Source: Deltaproteobacteria bacterium (GTDB lineage: Bacteria > Myxococcota_A > UBA796 > CAJQPC01). From it: 15,133 nt of DNA. A program made the translations under genes and the position numbers. The notes beneath the pieces were generated by a model, which saw nothing but the letters and a program-made list of their open reading frames with translations, did no database searches and was not told where the DNA came from. Of this stretch, positions 1 through 10,749 are shown in pieces. Location of the stretch: assembly GCA_016717595.1 (NCBI GenBank), contig JADKFE010000097.1, forward strand, positions 1 to 15,133, written 5' to 3'. The first letter of the stretch is position 1. Every line of letters starts with the position of its first letter.

Positions 1-2613
1 CTTCGTGGTGTCGTCGGTCGCCAATCCAGGCGGCACAATAAACCCGGCCCGGCCTCTGGGCGCCAACAAGGCCCGGTTGTGCTCGGCGAAGAGCGCGTAG
101 GTGTTCACGTCGCCTTTGCCGCACAGGGGGTATCGCCCCGAGGCGCGCAGCAGGTGGGACTGGCCCTCGGCCTCGCGGCTCGCGGTCTGCCACGCGGTCC
201 AGAGGGTTGGATCGTCCTCGGGCAAGGCGGCGATGAGGCGTTTGCGGGCGGCGGCGTTCTTGGCCTGGGCGATCTCGGGGCTGCGAGACGCAAAAAACTC
301 CTGCTCTTGCAGCTTCACCCGCTCCCACGGCGGGTTGCCCAGCACCACGTCAAACCCGCCGCGCTCAAACACCTGGGGGAAGTGCAGGTGCCAGTGGAAC
401 AAGGCGTGCTGATCCCGCAGGGCCCCCACGGCGTCCACCAAGGTCTCTGTCGGGCTCGCGCGGCCGTCGCGCACGTCTCGCCACAGGCCGTCGGTGGGGG
501 CGCTCTCGGCCAAGGCCCCGGGGCTGTGTTTGGGCCAGAGGAAGGCGGCGCACCAGGCATCCGCGATGAGGCGCTGGCGGCGCCAGGCGGGGCTCTGGAT
601 CAAGGCGTCGTAGTCGGCCTCTTTGCGCTGCAGGGCGTCGGGGGTGGTGTCGGGGGCGGCGTCGACGGCGGCGAAGCCCCGGGCCAAGGCGCGGGCGTCG
701 TCCGGGCTGCCCCAGAGGCTCGTCAAGGTGGCCTGCCCCCCACGCTCGGCCTTGTTGCGGCGCTTGAGGGAGGCGCTCACCTTGCGGTCGTCGCCGGTGA
801 GCGGCTCAAAGGCGGCGTCGGGCACACCTTGGGCCAACAGATCCGGCGTGGCGCCCAAGAGCGCGTTGCCCCGCTGGATGTGGCCGCGCAAGAAGCTCAA
901 GGGCTGGCCGGGAACGACGGCCTCCAACCACAGCGCCATCTGGCAGAGCTCGACGGCCTGGGGGTTGAGGTCTACGCCATACAGACAGCGGCCCACCACG
1001 TCGCGCACGGCGCGCTGGTAGTCTTGGGCGGTGGGGGTGCCGTCTGCGCGGTGCCGGGCCACGTGGGCGGCGAGGCGGCGGGCGGCGGCCAACAAAAAAT
1101 GCCCGCTGCCGCAGGCGGGGTCCACCACGGTGAGACGCAGCAGGGCCTCGGCGGGGGCCTTGGGGTGGGCGGCGGCGGCGGCCTGGATCACGGGCTCCAA
1201 GGCCGTGTCCAAGAGCGTGCTCACGAGGCTGTCGGGGGTGTAGTAGCTGCCGGTGGTCTTGCGGGCGTTGCCCCGGGACTCGTCCGCGTCGGCCTTTGTG
1301 TACCGTCGATCGCGCAATGAGACGCTGGGCACCAGCTCCAGCAGGCTCTCGTACACGCTGCCGAGCTCTTCAGGGCCCATGTCGCGCCAGTTCACCCGGG
1401 CGATGCCTGTGGACTCTTTGAGCCAGGTGAGGTGAAACACGGCGGTGAGCAGGTCGCGGTTGGTGATGCGCGCGGCGTCTAAGGACTCGTGCTGATCGGG
1501 GCGAAACACGCCGCCCAAGGCGGGCAGGCCCAGGCGGGGCTCGCCAAAATTGAGCGCGCGCAGGGTGATCTTTAGGCCCTCCCAGGCGTCGTGGTGGTGA
1601 TCGTGGGCGGCGCGTCGGGCGGCCCGCTCGCGCAGGCGGCTGAGGCTGTAGGCTTCAGCGTAGAGGCGCTTGGCCTCGGCCTCGGCGCCGTCGGGGTGGA
1701 GCAGGCCGCGCTCCTCCACGGTGAGGGCAAAAATGAGCTGGTAAAGAAGTCGTAAGAGCTGCCTCTGCAGGGCCTCGGCGGTCAGCGAGCCATCGGCCAG
1801 CGCGGCGCGTAGGGCCTCGTTGTGGGGGTGGGCGATGAAGCCTTGGCCCAGGGTGAGGAGCGCGGCCTCGACGCCGTCGCGCAGGCGGTCCCGGGCGCGG
1901 GTGCCTTCAGCGCGGCCCGCCTCACGCCAGCGCTCCAGGGGGCAGTCGGCGGGGGGCTCGCCGGGGCGGCCGAAGCGGGTCTGGTGGGTGAGCAGCCACA
2001 GGGCGGTGAAGTCGGCGTAGCGCTCGTCCTCGAAGATCTCCCGCAGGGAGACCTGAATCCAGGCCGGGCGGGTGAGGCTGCCGTTGTCACGCACGATGCG
2101 CAGGGTGTGGCCGTCGGAGCACAGGCCCCACAAGGCGCCTTCAGTGACGTTCAGGGCCTCTTGGCAGAGGCCGAAGGCGCTGCGGCGGCGGCCGCCGTCG
2201 CCGAACAGCGGCGAGGGGGTGTCGAGGCCGAGGTTCAGGGGGGCGATGACCACGGGCACCCGGCCCTCTAAGGCGGCGTGGCCGATGGGGTACACCCGGC
2301 CCTGGTGCTCGATGGGGGCGCAGGGCGTGAGGCTGTCAAAGCCCAAGGCGAGGGTCAGGAGCCTCGTGACGAAGGTGACGGAGAGCTCTTCAGCCTTCCC
2401 GGCCTTCGCCCCCGCCGTCTGGTCTCGCCAGTGGGGCTTGGTGAGGTTCCAGGCGCGGGCGATCTCGTCGCGTAGGCTGAGGCCCCGGGGCACGCCGTAG
2501 TCGGCCTCGGTCTGTCGCTCCGCGGCCTGCTGGGCGACGCGGGTGAGCCACTCCGGGGCCAAGAGGCCGCCGACGACGGTGATGGCGTCGAAGCCGATGG
2601 AGGTGGGGGGCAT
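1..2613 (-). CDS. drmMI: Eco57I/PglX-type N6-adenine DNA methyltransferase, DrmMI-like (3' end beyond left edge)
   Basis: Class 1 DISARM methyltransferases of this kind transfer a methyl group from S-adenosylmethionine to adenine in host DNA, marking it as self. The frame is open for 871 codons from the ATG at 2613-2611 to the window edge, so the C-terminal target-recognition part is missing. Visible motifs, in order: KTTGSYYTP (residues 452-460), the SAM-binding motif I DPACGSGHF (498-506, bases 1122-1096), GVDLN (546-550), and the catalytic motif IV NPPW (760-763, bases 336-325) within FDVVLGNPPWERVK. The first 450 residues form the long N-terminal region usual in this family. The ATG directly follows the TAA of drmD and has AAGGAG 8 bases upstream. 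The specific name rests on the neighbour drmD and the family architecture. A PglX-like or type IIG enzyme is the alternative, but no endonuclease motif is visible in the part present. Confidence 0.85.
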   Translation of the reverse strand, partial: MPPTSIGFDAITVVGGLLAPEWLTRVAQQAAERQTEADYGVPRGLSLRDEIARAWNLTKPHWRDQTAGAKAGKAEELSVTFVTRLLTLALGFDSLTPCAPIEHQGRVYPIGHAALEGRVPVVIAPLNLGLDTPSPLFGDGGRRRSAFGLCQEALNVTEGALWGLCSDGHTLRIVRDNGSLTRPAWIQVSLREIFEDERYADFTALWLLTHQTRFGRPGEPPADCPLERWREAGRAEGTRARDRLRDGVEAALLTLGQGFIAHPHNEALRAALADGSLTAEALQRQLLRLLYQLIFALTVEERGLLHPDGAEAEAKRLYAEAYSLSRLRERAARRAAHDHHHDAWEGLKITLRALNFGEPRLGLPALGGVFRPDQHESLDAARITNRDLLTAVFHLTWLKESTGIARVNWRDMGPEELGSVYESLLELVPSVSLRDRRYTKADADESRGNARKTTGSYYTPDSLVSTLLDTALEPVIQAAAAAHPKAPAEALLRLTVVDPACGSGHFLLAAARRLAAHVARHRADGTPTAQDYQRAVRDVVGRCLYGVDLNPQAVELCQMALWLEAVVPGQPLSFLRGHIQRGNALLGATPDLLAQGVPDAAFEPLTGDDRKVSASLKRRNKAERGGQATLTSLWGSPDDARALARGFAAVDAAPDTTPDALQRKEADYDALIQSPAWRRQRLIADAWCAAFLWPKHSPGALAESAPTDGLWRDVRDGRASPTETLVDAVGALRDQHALFHWHLHFPQVFERGGFDVVLGNPPWERVKLQEQEFFASRSPEIAQAKNAAARKRLIAALPEDDPTLWTAWQTASREAEGQSHLLRASGRYPLCGKGDVNTYALFAEHNRALLAPRGRAGFIVPPGLATDDTTK

Positions 2614-5450
2614 TTAGGGGGCTCCTTCGACGGCGGGCAAGAGCACGTAGAGGGCGACGACGTCGGGGGGGCTCAGGGCCTCGACGTCTACGCGGCCGCG
2701 GGCGCGGCTGGACTCGCGGGCGCGGTCGTGGTCGCGGGCCAGGGCCTCGGCGCGGCGCTGGGCCAGGTGGTGCAGCTCGGCGGTGAGGGACTGGAGCTCG
2801 ACGAGGGCCTGCTGGCCTTGGCGGATGCGCACGGGCGGCGGCGGGTCACGCAGGGGGAGCGGGTCGAGCAGGGCCAGGGCCTCCTCTCCTTCAGCGAAGA
2901 CGCGGCCGCCTTGGAGGGCCAAGGCGCTGGCCTCCTCGACCAACGACGGGGTCACCCGGCGGCCCCGGGTGGTGGTGAGGCGGTGGCGCAGGCGGGTGAG
3001 CACGATCAGGGTGCGGGCGGTGACGGCCCCGCTCACCCAGCAGCCGATGCGGCCCAAGACGGCGGGGTCAACCGAGCTGTCTTGGGCGACGAGGCAGCGG
3101 GCGAGGAGCGCCTCGGCGAGCACGCTCACGAGCGGGTCGCTGCGGTGGATGGCGCGGTGGCCCTCGGCGGGGGGCGTGGTGAAGCTCAGGCGCTGATCGC
3201 CGCGCAGGCCCTCGGCGTCGAGGCGCTCGCGCAGGTCGCTGGGGAGGTGCTGGAGCGACACCCGCAGGCCGGTGGCGGTGGGCGTCGGCGCGGCGCTCAG
3301 GCGGCTGAGCGCCCGGGTCAAGAAGGCGCGGGTGGTGTCTTGGCCGCCCAGGGCGCGCTGGGCGCGCTGCCAGTCGGGGAGCACGTCTTGGGGGTTGACG
3401 CGGCGGGTCTGGGCGAAGCGGGTGGCGCGCTCGGCGGCGGTGGTCCAGGCCGTGTTGATGGCGCGCACCTCGGGGAGCAGGCCCAGGGCCAGGGGGAGCT
3501 GGGCGGGCTCCTCCCGCTTGGGCTCGCGCCCCGGCGGCGCAGCAGGACGGCCTTGAGGAGCGCCTGGCTCAAGGCGTGGCCCTCATCGGGCAGGGGCACG
3601 GGCACGCCCAAGGACTCCCGGATGCTCGCGGCCTTGCGTAAGATGACCTCCAGCACCGCGCCGTCGACGGGGTTGTTGGCGCCGTACATCAGGACGGTGC
3701 GCACCACCAAGGCGGGCTGGCCGTAGCGGTCGACGCGGCCCTCCCGCTGCTCGTGGCGGGTGGGGTTCCAGGAGAGGTCGTAGTGCACGACGGCGGAGAA
3801 GCGGGCCTGGAGGTTGATGCCTTCGCTCAGGCAGTCCGTGGCCACGAGCACCCGGCGCTCGGCCTCGCCCAAGGCGGCCACCCGAAGCTCACGCTCGTCT
3901 GAAGGCAGCTCGCCGGTGACGGCGATGACCGTGGCCTTGGGCAGCCGCGCCTGGAGGTGGCGGGCGAGGTAGTGGGCGGTGGCGATGTAGCGGCAGAAGA
4001 CGACGGGGTGAAAGCCCCCGTTGAGGAGCTGGGTGACCCGCTCGGTGAGCGCCCGCAGCTTGGGGTCGTCGTCTTGACCGGCCAGGGCCTCGGCCTGGGT
4101 GATGAGGGCGCTCAGGGCGGGGTCGGCGCCGCCCGCCGGGGGCTCGACGTCGTCGTCCGCCGTGGTGTCCTCGGCGCCGTCAAAGAGGCGGTCCATCAGC
4201 GCGTCGCGCCCGGGATCGTCGGCGGCGAGCCCGGCCCGGCAGCGCAGGGCCAAGGCGGCGGCGGCGGGGCTTGAGGCCGCGCAGCGCAAGAGCGCCAGGG
4301 TGCCCCAGAAGTTGAGGCGCTCTCGGGAGGTGTCGCCTTCAGCGGCGGCGACCACCCCGGCGCAGTAGTCGAGCACGGCGGCGAAGAAGGCCTCCCAGGC
4401 GCCGGTGAGCTTGTAGGGGAGGTCAACCCGCTCGCGGCGGGGGAAGAGCGGGGCCTCGTGGTCGTCTTGGCCCTGCAGCTTGAGGATGTCGCCGCGCTGG
4501 CGCTGCACGAGGTGGGCGGCGAGGCGCTCGCGCAGGCGCTCTCGGTCGTCGCCTTGGGCGGTGGGGAGCGCGGCGAAGTCGGGGTTCAACAGGCCGAGCA
4601 GGCGCCCGAAGGCCAGATCGTCGCCGCTGTGGGGGGTGGCGGTGAGCAGGATGAGGTGGCGGTCGGGGGACCGGGCGAGCTCGGCGAGGAGCTCGTGGCG
4701 CTGGTGGCGGCCCCCGGTGGAGGCGGCGCAGGTGTGGGCCTCGTCCACGAGCACCAGCTCGGGGCAGGCGCGGGTGAACTCGGCGCGGCGGCGGTCGGCC
4801 TTGATGTAGTCCAAGGAGACGACGGTGTAGGGGAAGGCCGTGAACGGGCTCTCGCTCACGGGGAGATCCCGCTCGATGCGGGCCGCCGTGGAGGCCGTCA
4901 GCGCGACGGCCTTGAGGTGGAAGTGGCGGTCCAGCTCCTTCACCCACTGATCGACGAGGTGGGGCGGGCACAGCACCGTGAAGCGGGACACGTCGCCACG
5001 ATCCAGCAGCTCCCGGGTGATGAGCCCGGCCTCGATCGTCTTGCCGACGCCGACGTCATCGGCGATGAGCAGGCGCACGGGGTCGAGCTTGAGCGCCATC
5101 AACAGGGGCACGAGCTGGTAGGCCCGGGGCTCGACGGCGAGCTGGCCCAGGCAGCGGAAGGGCCCGGCGCCGCGCCGCAGAGAGAGGCGCAGGGCGTCGC
5201 GCAGCAAAAGCGCGCCGTCGTGGCTGGCGCGCTGCTCGGCGGTGGGCCAGGGGAAGGTCGAGGGGGCGACGGGCTCGGGCTCTAGGGCGAGGTGCAGGCG
5301 GGTGGCGTCCTCGTCGGAGCCGGTCACGGGGCGCACGCGGAGCACGTCGGGGGTGGAGCCGGAGAGCACGATCCACTCGCGGCCCCGGGCGCGCACGATG
5401 CTGCCGGGGCTGAAGCGAGGGGCGTCGTCGGCGGGGAGAGCGGGGTTCAT
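2614..5450 (-). CDS. drmD: DISARM SNF2-like helicase DrmD (one frameshift near 3530)
   Basis: DrmD is the SNF2-family DNA translocase that accompanies DrmMI in class 1 DISARM. The N-terminus carries the opening I associate with DrmD (SPGSIVRARGREWIVL, residues 14-29). It is followed by GPFRCLGQLAVEPRAYQLVP (96-115), Walker A DVGVGKT (132-138), DEAH (236-239), TATPH (270-274), and motif VI EQREGRVDRYGQ (567-578). The 5' frame is meaningful to about residue 640 (LLRRR). The remainder continues in the next frame, through RAINTAWTTAAERATRF to VLLPAVEGAP and TAA at 2616-2614. One added base in the G run at 3532-3529 joins them into about 945 residues, with the join reading LLRRRGREPKREEP. The ATG at 5450-5448 overlaps the previous stop (ATGA) and has TAGGAG 4 bases upstream. 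As written the gene would yield a protein with scrambled residues after 640. I think it is intact in the organism. Confidence 0.88.
2622..2627 (-). promoter_or_regulatory. Ribosome binding site of the methyltransferase gene
   Basis: AAGGAG on the minus strand, 8 bases before the ATG at 2613-2611 and inside the last codons of drmD. It supports starting the methyltransferase at the ATG that abuts the drmD stop (TAAATG). Confidence 0.75.
3529..3532 (-). other. Frameshift point in drmD (one base missing in a G4 run)
   Basis: On the minus strand, CTG CGC CGC CGG GGC reads out of frame after the G4 run. Adding one G gives CGG GGG CGC GAG CCC AAG and restores the frame that ends at 2614. The total length then becomes divisible by three (2837+1). 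The preceding word is the same as at the frameshift in the DUF1998 helicase. Confidence 0.75.
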
Positions 5451-8400
5451 GAGGCTCCTAAGGCGGCGGCCAAGGCGTCGAGGGCCTCGGGCGTGGGGGG
5501 CTCACCGAGCACGATCAGGGCGTAGCCGAGGTCGTCTAAGGCGGCGACGACGGCGGCGGGCGGCGGGGTGGGCGTGGCCACGAGGTAATACTCCCGCCAG
5601 GCGAAGGGCAAGGGGACGCCCGCCACGGTCATGGGGCCGTGGTCGGGGGCGGGCAGGCCGCGGCGGCGGAGCCAGGCGGGGAGGCCCGGGGTGTCGTCGT
5701 TGGGCGTGCCGGGGGTGGCCCGGGGCGGCGGGGCGCGGCGCAGGGTGACCTCGGCGGCGGCGAGGCGCAGCAGGAGGCGGCGCACGGTGAGGGGGCGGCG
5801 GTCGATGCGCTCGTGCTCGGGCTGGTTGTAGTACGAGAGCAGGCAGCGGTAACAGGCGGCGACGCAGCGGGCGTCGGGGGCGTCCTGGAGCTGCTCCGGG
5901 GCGGGCAGCGGGCCGTCTTCGGGGACGGCGTAGTGCAGGATCTCCAGGGCGCGGCGGGCGACGGCGGCCAGGGCCCCGGGCTCGGAGACCAGGCGCGAGA
6001 GCACCCCGGCGCCGCCCTCGGCGGCCTCGTAGAGCAAGAACCCGGCCCGGGCGTCGCGGTTGGGCACGGGCTCGGCCAATAGCTCACCGTCCTCAAGCTG
6101 GAAGGTGGTGGTGACGCCGCGCACCAGGGCGTGCTGCAGGGTGGTGAGGGCGTCTTGATCGGGCTCCTCGGCGTCGTGCAGGCGCAGCAGCAGGGCGTTC
6201 TTGTGATCGACCACGATGGGCACCACCCGCTGCGGCGGCACCACGGAGGGGTCCTGGGGCCCGTCGTCGTCGCCCTCCTCCGGGGACTTCGCCCAATGCC
6301 CCGAGACGGGGTTGATGAAGAAGCCGTGCACGGCCTGGTGTCTGCCCGGCGGCGCAGGCCGAGGTTCATGCGGGTGATCTTGGTGCGGGGGCCGTAGGTC
6401 AAGGTGGCCAAGGGGCCGACGTCGTCCCGGGCCTCGGACTCCCAGGCGTCGGTGACGCCGTCGCGCAGGGACCACATGAAGGTGGTGCGCAGCTCGAAGC
6501 CTTGGCGGCGGCGCTCCTCGTCGTTGGCGGTGATGCGCTCGACGGGCCAGGTCTCCAGGTTCTCGACGCGGAAGGTGCTCAAGACGCGCTCGACCTCGGT
6601 GAGCGGCGCGTGGCAGGCGAGGCAGGCGCTGCGCTCCTCGTCCTCGTGCCCGGCGCCGCAGGCCTTGCACAGGCGGATCGAGCCTGTGGGGAGCTGGGGC
6701 TCGTCGCCGGGGCCGACGCGGGCGGAGACGGGGAGCTGCACCCGGGTGACGCGGAAGGCGCGGCCCTCGTGGTAGACGAGGCTGCGGGGGCCAAACTCCG
6801 AGAGGCCCAAGAAGCGCGGGCGCTGCAGGGCGCTGGGGCGGCCCTTCTCCCCGGCCCGGGGGATGAAGGCCAGAAGCGGCAGCCGGGGGAAGTTGTAGCC
6901 CGGCAAGAAGCCCTCGGTGGCGAGGTAGCGGTAGGTGTTGAAGTCGTTCGAGGCGCCGTGCTCGACGTCTTGGCTCAGCAGCTCAAGCTGGTCGATGGCG
7001 CGGGCGAGCATGATCTTGGCGAGCTTCTTCTCCCGGGCGGGGGCGCTGTGGTTCTGGATGAGCTTGTAGCCCATGTCGCGCTGGGTCTCGGCGTCGCGGA
7101 AGAGCGCGCGCCAGCGCATGAGCGCCTCGTCGAAGCGCCGGGCGCAGGTGGTGGCGATCTCCAAGGCGAAGGGGCGGGCGCCGGGGAACCACGGCGCGGA
7201 CTCGGGGGTGAGGGCGTCCTGGAGGCTCTCCAGCACGGTGACCATGCGGCGCACGGCCTCCTCGACGACCTCGGGGCGGGTGAGCTCGGCGTGCAGCGCG
7301 GCGGTGAGCGGCTGGCCCAGGGCGTTGAGCTCCAGGAGCTTGGCGACGCTCTGGCTGAGCGCGGCCTCGGTGCAGGCGAGCCAGATGGCCTGGAGGTGGC
7401 TCTCGACGAGCTCACGGTTGGCGAGCTCCAGGCTGGGCGCGCGGACCTCGCCGTGCACCATGAGCTTGGGCTGGCGGAAGAAGTACTGGTCGTGGGGGCC
7501 CTGGGCCGAGGCGTAGGTGAGCACCAGGGCGGCCTGCCCGCCGCGACCGGCGCGGCCGCTGCGCTGGGCGTAGTTCGCCGGGGTGGGCGGCAGGTTGCGC
7601 ATGTAGACCACCATCAGCTCGGAGATGTCGACGCCGAGCTCCATGGTGGGTGAGCAGAACAGCACGGGCAGAAACCGCGCCGACTCCACCGCCCGGGGGC
7701 CGCCCGCGGCGCGCTGGGCCAGCTCGGCCTGCTCGTCGGGGGAGTACCGGAAGCGCTTCTCCCGGGTCTGCCGCGTGTCTTGGTCGACCTGGGCGGTGTG
7801 CTCCCGGGCCTCGACGCCAAACAGCGGGTGCTGGGCCTGGGCGAGGGTGTCGGCGAGGGTGCGGATGAGGTCGACGAAGTAGCGGTTGTCGTGCTTGTCG
7901 CGGCGCTCTGTGGGCACGTCGGCGTGAAACGTCACGACGGACTCGTTCAGCCGCCAGCCGGAGAGGTCAAAGACCGTCGGGGTGGAGGTGACGAGGCCCA
8001 CGGCGGCGCACCAGCGCAGGATGCCCTCCAAAAGCTCATCCACGTCGGTCATCTTGAGCTTGGTGACGCTGGGCTCACCGCCCCAGAGGCTCTTGCGCTT
8101 GAGGGCCTGGCCCAAGGCCGAGCGGGCGCCGCCGCGCACGATGAGGGACTCGTCCCGGGCGCTCACCACCCCCTTGCCCGTGGAGCCCAAGATGAGGGCC
8201 GAGGCGGGGATGGGGCGCTCGTCGACGCTGATGCCCCAGGGCGCGCGGAGCTGGCGCTCGGAGCGGGCGCGGAGCTGGTCCAGGGTGGTGGGCTCCAGGG
8301 CCAAGGAGGCCACGGCGCGGTTGCGGCGCAGGTGGTTGAGCACCCGGCAGATCACGGCCAGGCGGACCTCGGGGCTCGCCCGGCGCAGGAGCTCCGGGGC

Positions 8401-10734
8401 GTCGTGGAGCTCGTCGTCGCTGCGCACAAGGTCGTCGAGGCCGCTGTACTCCACCCGCAGCAGGCCGAGGGCCTCCAGGTTGGGGTTCGTGAAGCGCCAG
8501 CCGCCGGTCTGGTCGTGCCAGAGGCGGTAGCTGAGCACGTCGCGCAGGGTGCGCTCGGCGTCGAGCGCGTTGGCGCCGCGCTGGTGGGGCTCGGCCATCC
8601 ACTCAGCGCGGATGGTGGGGTCGCGGCGATCAAAGCCCAAGGCGCGCTGCACCGCGGCGGGCAAGGCGTCAGCGCGTACACCTTGGGGCCCGGCGGCGCG
8701 GAGCGCGCCCCAGACGGCGGCGCGGAAGAGGCTCACGAAGTGGGCGTCGTTGAAGTGCCCGGCCTGGAGCGCGGCGTCTTGGCGGTTGTCGGAGAAGCCG
8801 AGGAGCTTGCGGGTGTGCTCGGCGACGCCGGATCCTTGGGGGCGGTGCATCCAGCGGAGCACGCTCATCACGAGGGTGGTGGTGGCGGACGAGCGGCCCT
8901 CGGCGGAGAGCGAGGCGAGGCGGTTGCGGTCGCGGGAGGGCCCGGCGTGGGTCTCGCCGCAGCGGGGGCAGAAGCCGTGGCGGCCGGGGAAGAACCAGGC
9001 CGGCGCGCCGCCGCCGTGGGCCCCGACGGACTCCCCATCGACCCGACCGTCGGGGTGAACCCACAGCGCCACGGCGCGGCGGCCCTTGTAGTCGCGCTTG
9101 AGGCGGGCGTTGCCCTTCGTGTCCAGCTCCCGCCAGGTCTCGGGGTAGTGGTCGACCTCGTCGCGGAACAAGAACTCCGGGTCGCCGGGCGCCAACATCA
9201 AGAAGCCCGCCTCATCGGCGTTGGGATCCCGGTCCTTCTCCTCGGCCTGCTCGTCCCAGACGGCGGTGTCGTCAACGTCGCGGTCGTGGGCGAAGCGGCC
9301 GCCGTCCTGGCGGGTGAGCACGACGGGGTGCAGCTCTTGGCCGCAGGCGCGGCAGAAGCGCAGGCCGTAGAGGCGCTTCTCGGGGGCGTCGGGGTGAAAC
9401 CGCTGGCCGTCGATGGTGACGAGGCGATGGGGCGGCGGCTCCAGGGTGGCGTAGGCGCTCCCGGCGCCGGAGATGAGCTGGTGGAGCTTGAAGGCGAAGA
9501 ACGGCCGCTCGCCGAGCCCGCCGGGGGCCCGCTCCCGCTCGGGGGCGCTGGCGCGCAGGAGGAGGTCTTGCAGGGCGGTGCGGCAGACCTCGGGGCTCCG
9601 GCCGCTCTCTTCGCTCAGCCGGGTGACGGCTTCAGAGAGCGTGAGGGGCGGCGCGCGGTGCCAGGGGCCCGACTCGTCGCGGGTGATGCCCAGGCGCGTC
9701 TCGACCCAGATGGCGAGGGGGTGCGTAGACAGCGCGGCGTCGGTGAGGGCCTCGGGGAGCCCGGCGTCGAGCGCGGGGCCGAGCTTGGCGCGCTCGGTCT
9801 CGGCGGTCTTGAGCTCATCGGTGACGCGCTCGACGTGCTCACGCACGACATCTTGGGGGGTGACCTCAGCGGCGAACAGCGTGGAGGCGACCCCAGCGAC
9901 GACCCGGGCGCGCTCCTCTTGGGTGCCGACAGACTTCATCGTGGCCGAGGTGCCGATGCACTGCAGCCCCGCCCCGGCGAGGCGCTCCCGCACCCGGCGC
10001 ACCAAGAGCGCGACGTCGGCGCCTTGTCGGCCGCGGTAGGTGTGCAGCTCATCCAAGACCAGAAACCGCAGCCCAGCGCAGGCGCCGATGACCTTCCGAT
10101 CCAGGGGATCCTGCCGGGTCATCAGCAGCTCAAGCATCATGAAGTTGGTGAGCAGGATGTCCGGCGGGTTGGCGGCGACCCGCTGGCGCTCCTCGGCGGA
10201 CTCTTGGCCGGTGTAGCGCTCAAAGGTGACGGCGCGCTGGGTGTCGTCGCCGCCGAGGTACTTCTCCAGCTCCTTGCGCTGGCTGTTGGCCAAGGCGTTC
10301 ATCGGGTAGATGACGATGGCGCGGGTGCGGGGCGTGGGGTCACGCTCCTTCTCGGCCAAGATGGCGCTGACCATGGGCACGAAGAAACACAACGACTTGC
10401 CCGAGCCCGTGCCCGTCGTGACGACATAGCTGCGCCCAGCGTTGGCGAGGCTCACGGCCTCGGCCTGATGGCGGTAGAGGCTGATGTTGAAGATCTCCGC
10501 GCAGCGCGGGTGCAGGGCCCCCTGGGCGCAGAGCTCGGCCACCGAGCCGCCGGGCTGGTACTTGGGGTTGAGCTGCACCAGAGGCTCAGGCCAGAACCGC
10601 CCCTCGTCATAGATGCGGTCCACCTGGGCCTTGATGTCCGGGGCGAAGACCCGGGTGAACGAGGTGGCGAAGCCTCGGTACTCGTCCACGACGGCCCGCC
10701 GCAGGTCAAAGACGTCCATCCGGTTCGTGCTCAT
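5447..10734 (-). CDS. Giant DEAD/DEAH-box SF2 helicase with DUF1998 domain (one frameshift near 6346)
   Basis: An MrfA/YprA-like ATP-dependent DNA helicase of about 1762 residues, far longer than the roughly 750 of MrfA. Lobe 1: Walker A TTGTGSGKS (106-114), YPMNALANSQ (143-152), TNFMMLELLMTR (196-207), DELHTYRG (228-235), GTSAT (261-265). Lobe 2: LLGFSDNRQDAAL (644-656), CSPTMELGVDIS (1027-1038), YAQRSGRAGRGGQA (1055-1068). Zinc-type CxxC pairs lie at 461/464, 589/592, 1356/1359 and 1371/1374. DUF1998 is at about 1565-1650, with YEAAEGGAGVL and CVAACYRCLLSYYNQ (Cys 1624, 1628, 1631). Sense is lost after MNLGLRRR (about 1463) and resumes one frame over as GRHQAVHGFFIN. One extra base makes the length divisible by three. 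The ATG at 10734 has AGGAG 10 bases upstream. The stop TGA overlaps the drmD start. It may replace DrmA plus DrmB, because DUF1998 is the hallmark of DrmB, or be an added helicase. I therefore give no symbol. Confidence 0.85.
5455..5460 (-). promoter_or_regulatory. Ribosome binding site of drmD
   Basis: TAGGAG on the minus strand, only 4 bases before the drmD ATG at 5450-5448. It lies inside the last codons of the upstream helicase gene. With the ATGA overlap, this suggests translational coupling. Confidence 0.7.
6345..6347 (-). other. Frameshift point in the DUF1998 helicase (one base missing in a G3 run)
   Basis: On the minus strand, CTG CGC CGC CGG GCA leaves the coding frame. Adding one G gives CGG GGC AGA CAC CAG GCC and restores the frame that encodes the DUF1998 domain and ends at 5447. 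Residue numbering from both sides meets exactly at position 1463/1464. Confidence 0.75.
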
Positions 10735-10744
10735 GCGCGCTACG

Positions 10745-10749
10745 CTCCT
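10745..10749 (-). promoter_or_regulatory. Ribosome binding site of the DUF1998 helicase
   Basis: AGGAG on the minus strand, 10 bases before the ATG at 10734-10732. The spacing is slightly long but usable. A second in-frame ATG at codon 6 is farther from it, so the first is preferred. Confidence 0.55.

Noticed and set aside
79..1320. Plus-strand open frame of 413 codons
   Set aside because: It is antisense to the methyltransferase, which has motifs I and IV in the other strand. It is a high-GC shadow frame.
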